From Ambrosia x helenae (taxonomy: Eukaryota > Streptophyta > Magnoliopsida > Asterales > Asteraceae): DNA of 64,000 nt. The position numbers were made by a program, and so were the translations under genes. The notes under the pieces were generated by a model. That model saw nothing but the letters and a program-made list of their open reading frames with translations, had not been told where the DNA came from and did not search any database. Positions 60,911 through 64,000 of the stretch are shown here, piece after piece. Position 1 is the first letter of the stretch, and each line of letters starts with the position of its first letter. The stretch is from the NCBI GenBank assembly GCA_030844895.1, contig CM061231.1, positions 83,858,706 to 83,922,705 on the forward strand. Reading direction: 5' to 3'.

Positions 60911-63342
60911 TGTAACAATTGCACCTTTGGCTTTACCCAAAAAAAAAAAAAAAAAAAAAAAAAAAACAGCAACTTCAACACATCCATATCCAAATCCAAC
61001 CCTATCCATATCCATATCCAATTCCAAGTCTTATCCTTATCCAATTTTTTTCTTTATAAATACCTCATTTTAGTCATAATCAAATTACACCATTTCTACC
61101 TAGTTTTATCACAATTAAACTCACCCATATACTCTTCCTATCTAGTCTATCAAATCTGTAACTGAATCATTGCTTATTTCTCGTGGTTCTCTCGAATTTT
61201 GAAGATTATTAAGTGGGTTTTTTTTCTATTCGGGTCTATTATCTTTTGAGCTATAAAAATCGTGAGTTTTTCCAATTCCATTTGGTTATTCTTTCATTTA
61301 TGTTAGTAGATCAAAAGCCCTCTGTTTAATTCAGGAAACATAATCGTTAAGGGCTCCAATTGAAAAATCTAGGATTAGGGTGTTCTTAATTAATTGGGGA
61401 TTTTGATTTAAAAGTATATACAACTTTAAAATTCCATAACCCGAGCATCTTTGATCTAAAAATTATGAAACTTGGTATGTATGTTCATATTACTGATTAG
61501 AAGTTCTATAAAAAATTTTGTGAATTTTTGACTCTGTTTAATATTTTTAATAATTTTGTATATCTTAAAACATGATTAATTCATATAAAATCGGATATTT
61601 CGTATTTTAACATGAAAATTTGTGAAAATATATTTCAATATGTTAGAATAATTTACATATCATTTTCCCTCTATTTTAAAACGTTTTTACTAGTTATCTT
61701 AATTTATTTGTTTAATTGGTTTTGAAAAAATAATATTCATAATAAATTCATTCTTGTTACAAAAATTATGAAAATTTACGTGAAGTATCTTGACATCATA
61801 TAGAAGATCATAGTATTTTTATTTTCGGGAAAATAAATTATTTTCACATAGTTATCAATTTAAATCCTTTTTATCATAATAAATTGATTAAAAATTCATT
61901 ATTAAGGATTTAAATCCCAAAATTTTTGTGAAGTTATTTCTAACCATTAGAAACTTAAATAAAAATTATGAGTTCAGAAAACAATACGTTTTATGGATTT
62001 ACTATTTTTAATCATTTAAACATGATTTAAACTCAATAAATCAGTTTTAAATAAAAATAAATGGAGAAAAATGATAAAAAAAATTATTTATATTATTTTT
62101 CATCACAAGGTAACTGTTTTTCATCAAAATAACCTTTTTGAAGTTTATCTTGTATTTTGGTCTTATTTATGCTTAATAAGACATAAATAAATAAACTAAT
62201 TATACATATATAAAAATCTCTTTTATAAATATTTTTATATAAAAATATTTCAGAGCTGAATATCATAAGTGTGAATCTTAGACTCATTTAATTAGTATGT
62301 ATTCATTGTAATCGCTATATATTTAGTAAAATGATTTACTAAAACCTTTATATAAATTAATTAGAATATTTTTATTCAAAATATTCAAATGATAATAATT
62401 AGTTTATTTTGTCATTTTAAGAAACTTAAAACATAATATGCCATCGTGATACATAATTGTCGTTAAATACATATTTTCATAAAAATACCATTTCCCCAAA
62501 TAATTTAACGAACCCTAACGCCTTAGATTCTGGACGCCTTAGACTTTTAAGACATATCCCTTATTATTATTCTTATACATATAGGTTGAGTTCTTCAGAA
62601 TTCGTAGTCTTAACTCGTGGCAAGTTTATTTGGATTTATCGTGCTTAGCAAAACAGTGAGTATACTTATCCCCTTTTTACCTTTTCTTACACTTTTGGGG
62701 TGATTCATGTACACCTATGAAAACTTACACTTACACATATTCATAAACGTTTTTACATACAATTCATACACATGTTATGCTTTAAATTCTTGTGCTTGAT
62801 GATTAGACATAAACGTAGTATACTTGCAATCGTTACATAATCATTAACTTTGCTAGCCGACTTTAACAATGGATAGCGCTATTTGGATTGACAACCCGCC
62901 TAATGGAAAGTAGCTATGCGTTAGGGAAGTCTTGGGTCATTGTTAATTCCTTAGTCTTTGTCAACATAAAGGTTTGATTGTGACCCGCATAGTGTGCTTA
63001 CGTGTTTATCATACTGCCTTGAGTAAATCATAACACTTGAATTGTAAAACCTTTTTATACCTATATCATACGTACACTAATTAAGTGTACTCACCAACAT
63101 CATGTGTGTTGACAGATACTATTTTATACATGTTTCAGGAGATGCTTGAAGTTTATCACATAAGGCTTGGACTTAGACATCATGAATAAAACTTATGCTT
63201 TGTTTCTAGATGTAATGTTTTGAAATGTAATGTTTGACACTTGATCATGATTAAATAAATATTTGTATTTTAGTGCCTCAAGCTTATGAACAATCGTTAC
63301 CTCTTGACACCTCGATGTTTCCGCCATCGGTTGGGTGTTACA
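60911..63342 (+). repeat. Element F 3' LTR (2432 bp)
   Basis: Copy of 53171-55614 with scattered substitutions. The donor-like sites read CGTGAGT near 61263 and CAGTGAGTAT near 62656, still GT-AG compatible. Confidence 0.92.
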
Positions 63343-63347
63343 TCTGC

Positions 63348-63934
63348 TGTACCCTAATAACTGCTGTGACAACTACTGCTACAAAGGTCTAATAGATAAC
63401 AACTGCTAGAAAACAACTGATGACCAAAGGTCTGATGAAGAAAAACTGCTGAATCAAAGTACGGAAGACAAAAGGTCTGTTGGAGCCAACAGCACCTAGG
63501 CTCCAACAGATGATTCAAGACCATCAGAGTTTTCCTATCAGCTGTTTGCCTTTCAGAGTTTTCCAATGTAACAGTAGTTTGTATCAACAGATGTTTTATG
63601 TTTGTTATTCTATTAGAGGTCACTGTCTTAGGTGACGTCAGCCTAGGTCATCAGAGGTTTAGATTTGTCTATAAATAGAACAGTGCTTGTACTGTTCTCT
63701 TCATCACTCAAAACATTCTCTTAGACAAACAATCACAGAGTGATCAGGCTGAGGGGGAGTACTTGTACAATTGTTTGTAATCATTTGATATTATGAAAAC
63801 ATTCGATTGGAAAACATTTATTCTCTTGTTTTGATTAATAGTTTATCATTCCGCTGCACTTTCCATTTATAATTCACTTCTTCTATTGTTCTTATTACTT
63901 AAACAATCAAAACAATCAAACTCAGATCCTAACA
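63348..63934 (+). repeat. Element A 3' LTR, part after F
   Basis: Continues A's LTR to GATCCTAACA. With 53044-53170 the LTR is about 714 bp. TATAAATA at 63670-63677, CGTCA near 63635 and many CTGCTG/CAGATG/GGTCTG motifs. Confidence 0.7.
63476..63510 (+). repeat. Perfect 12-bp inverted repeat in A's LTR
   Basis: TCTGTTGGAGCC (63476-63487) and GGCTCCAACAGA (63499-63510) with an 11-nt spacer; lies in U3 about 160 bp upstream of the TATA box. Confidence 0.8.
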
Positions 63935-64000
63935 ATTACAAGTTTTGTCCTTTAGGTATATACCTGATTGCAAAAAATGTCCTTTAACTTCAAAATTGAT
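63935..64000. other. Flanking sequence beyond element A
   Basis: 66 bp after A's LTR end; nothing recognisable. A's right TSD would be the first five bases (ATTAC). Confidence 0.4.

Larger units (their letters stand above)
53171..63342 (+). mobile_element. Element F: Gypsy (Tekay/Del-like) retrotransposon, degenerate
   Basis: 5' LTR 53171-55614, 3' LTR 60911-63342, TGTAACAATTG...GTGTTACA. TSD TCTAC (53166-53170) versus TCTGC (63343-63347), one mismatch. PBS, leader block, PPT and gene order match D. At least five coding lesions. Confidence 0.9.
1521..63934 (+). mobile_element. Element A: SIRE-like Copia retrotransposon, oldest host of the nest
   Basis: Discontinuous. Pieces in order: gag and pol 1521-7458, noncoding 7459-7716, then after B's removal 48866-53170 (third ORF, polypurine tract, start of 3' LTR), then after F's removal 63348-63934 (rest of 3' LTR). 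The joins are supported by the TSDs of B (CAAGT) and F (TCTAC/TCTGC). Gene order gag-PR-IN-RT-RH plus an extra ORF after pol fits the SIRE/Maximus lineage. The 5' LTR is outside the window. Many stops and frameshifts show it is long dead. Confidence 0.8.

Noticed and set aside
60930..60966. Poly(A) tail of a retroposed gene
   Set aside because: The A run is inside F's LTR at the same place as a shorter A run in the 5' LTR, so it is an expanded homopolymer.

Overview
This window is plant nuclear DNA, most likely from a eudicot with a large repeat-rich genome. The layout resembles Asteraceae genomes, but that is an impression and not something I could test. I see no host gene. Nearly every base can be assigned to LTR retrotransposons inserted into one another: SIRE/Maximus-like Ty1/Copia elements with long gags and an extra ORF after pol (A, C, Z), and long-LTR Ty3/Gypsy elements resembling Tekay/Del chromoviruses (B, D, E, F, G).

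Layout. Element A (+) is the oldest host and fills 1521-63934 once its guests are removed. The 3' end of Copia element Z (1-1520) sits in A's gag. Gypsy element B (+, 7717-48865, TSD CAAGT) sits downstream of A's pol. Copia element C (-, 11990-27133, TSD GTACT) sits in B's gag. Gypsy element D (-, 27842-42342, TSD TGGAG) sits in B's deleted pol. The small gag-only element E (+, 35962-40249, TSD GTGAC) sits in D's 5' LTR. A truncated Gypsy remnant G (44993-48642) replaces about 80 bp of B's 3' LTR. Gypsy element F (+, 53171-63342, TSD TCTAC/TCTGC) sits in A's 3' LTR. The nesting order gives relative ages: A is oldest, then B, then D, then E. E's two 1318-bp LTRs look identical by eye, so it is the youngest.

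Function. The autonomous-type elements carry gag (capsid plus zinc knuckles), protease, integrase, reverse transcriptase and RNase H, all now broken by stops and frameshifts. E keeps the cis-acting signals (LTR promoter, tRNA-iMet primer site, a leader block shared with D and F, polypurine tract) and a short intact gag without its capsid core. It is probably mobilised in trans by D-like relatives. The Copia elements A and C carry a third ORF of unknown function in the env position, and Z carries what looks like the C-terminal part of one.

The signals most worth following are: (i) a splice-donor-like site in the LTRs of the Gypsy families combined with a 3' splice site at or next to the gag start, which would give a leader intron containing the PBS and the conserved leader block; (ii) a cluster of seven TTGACT W-boxes upstream of E's TATA box; (iii) a tRNA acceptor/T-arm minihelix with encoded ACCA in D's LTRs; (iv) dispersed inverted short motifs specific to each family in the noncoding parts of A, B and C; (v) the shared third ORF.
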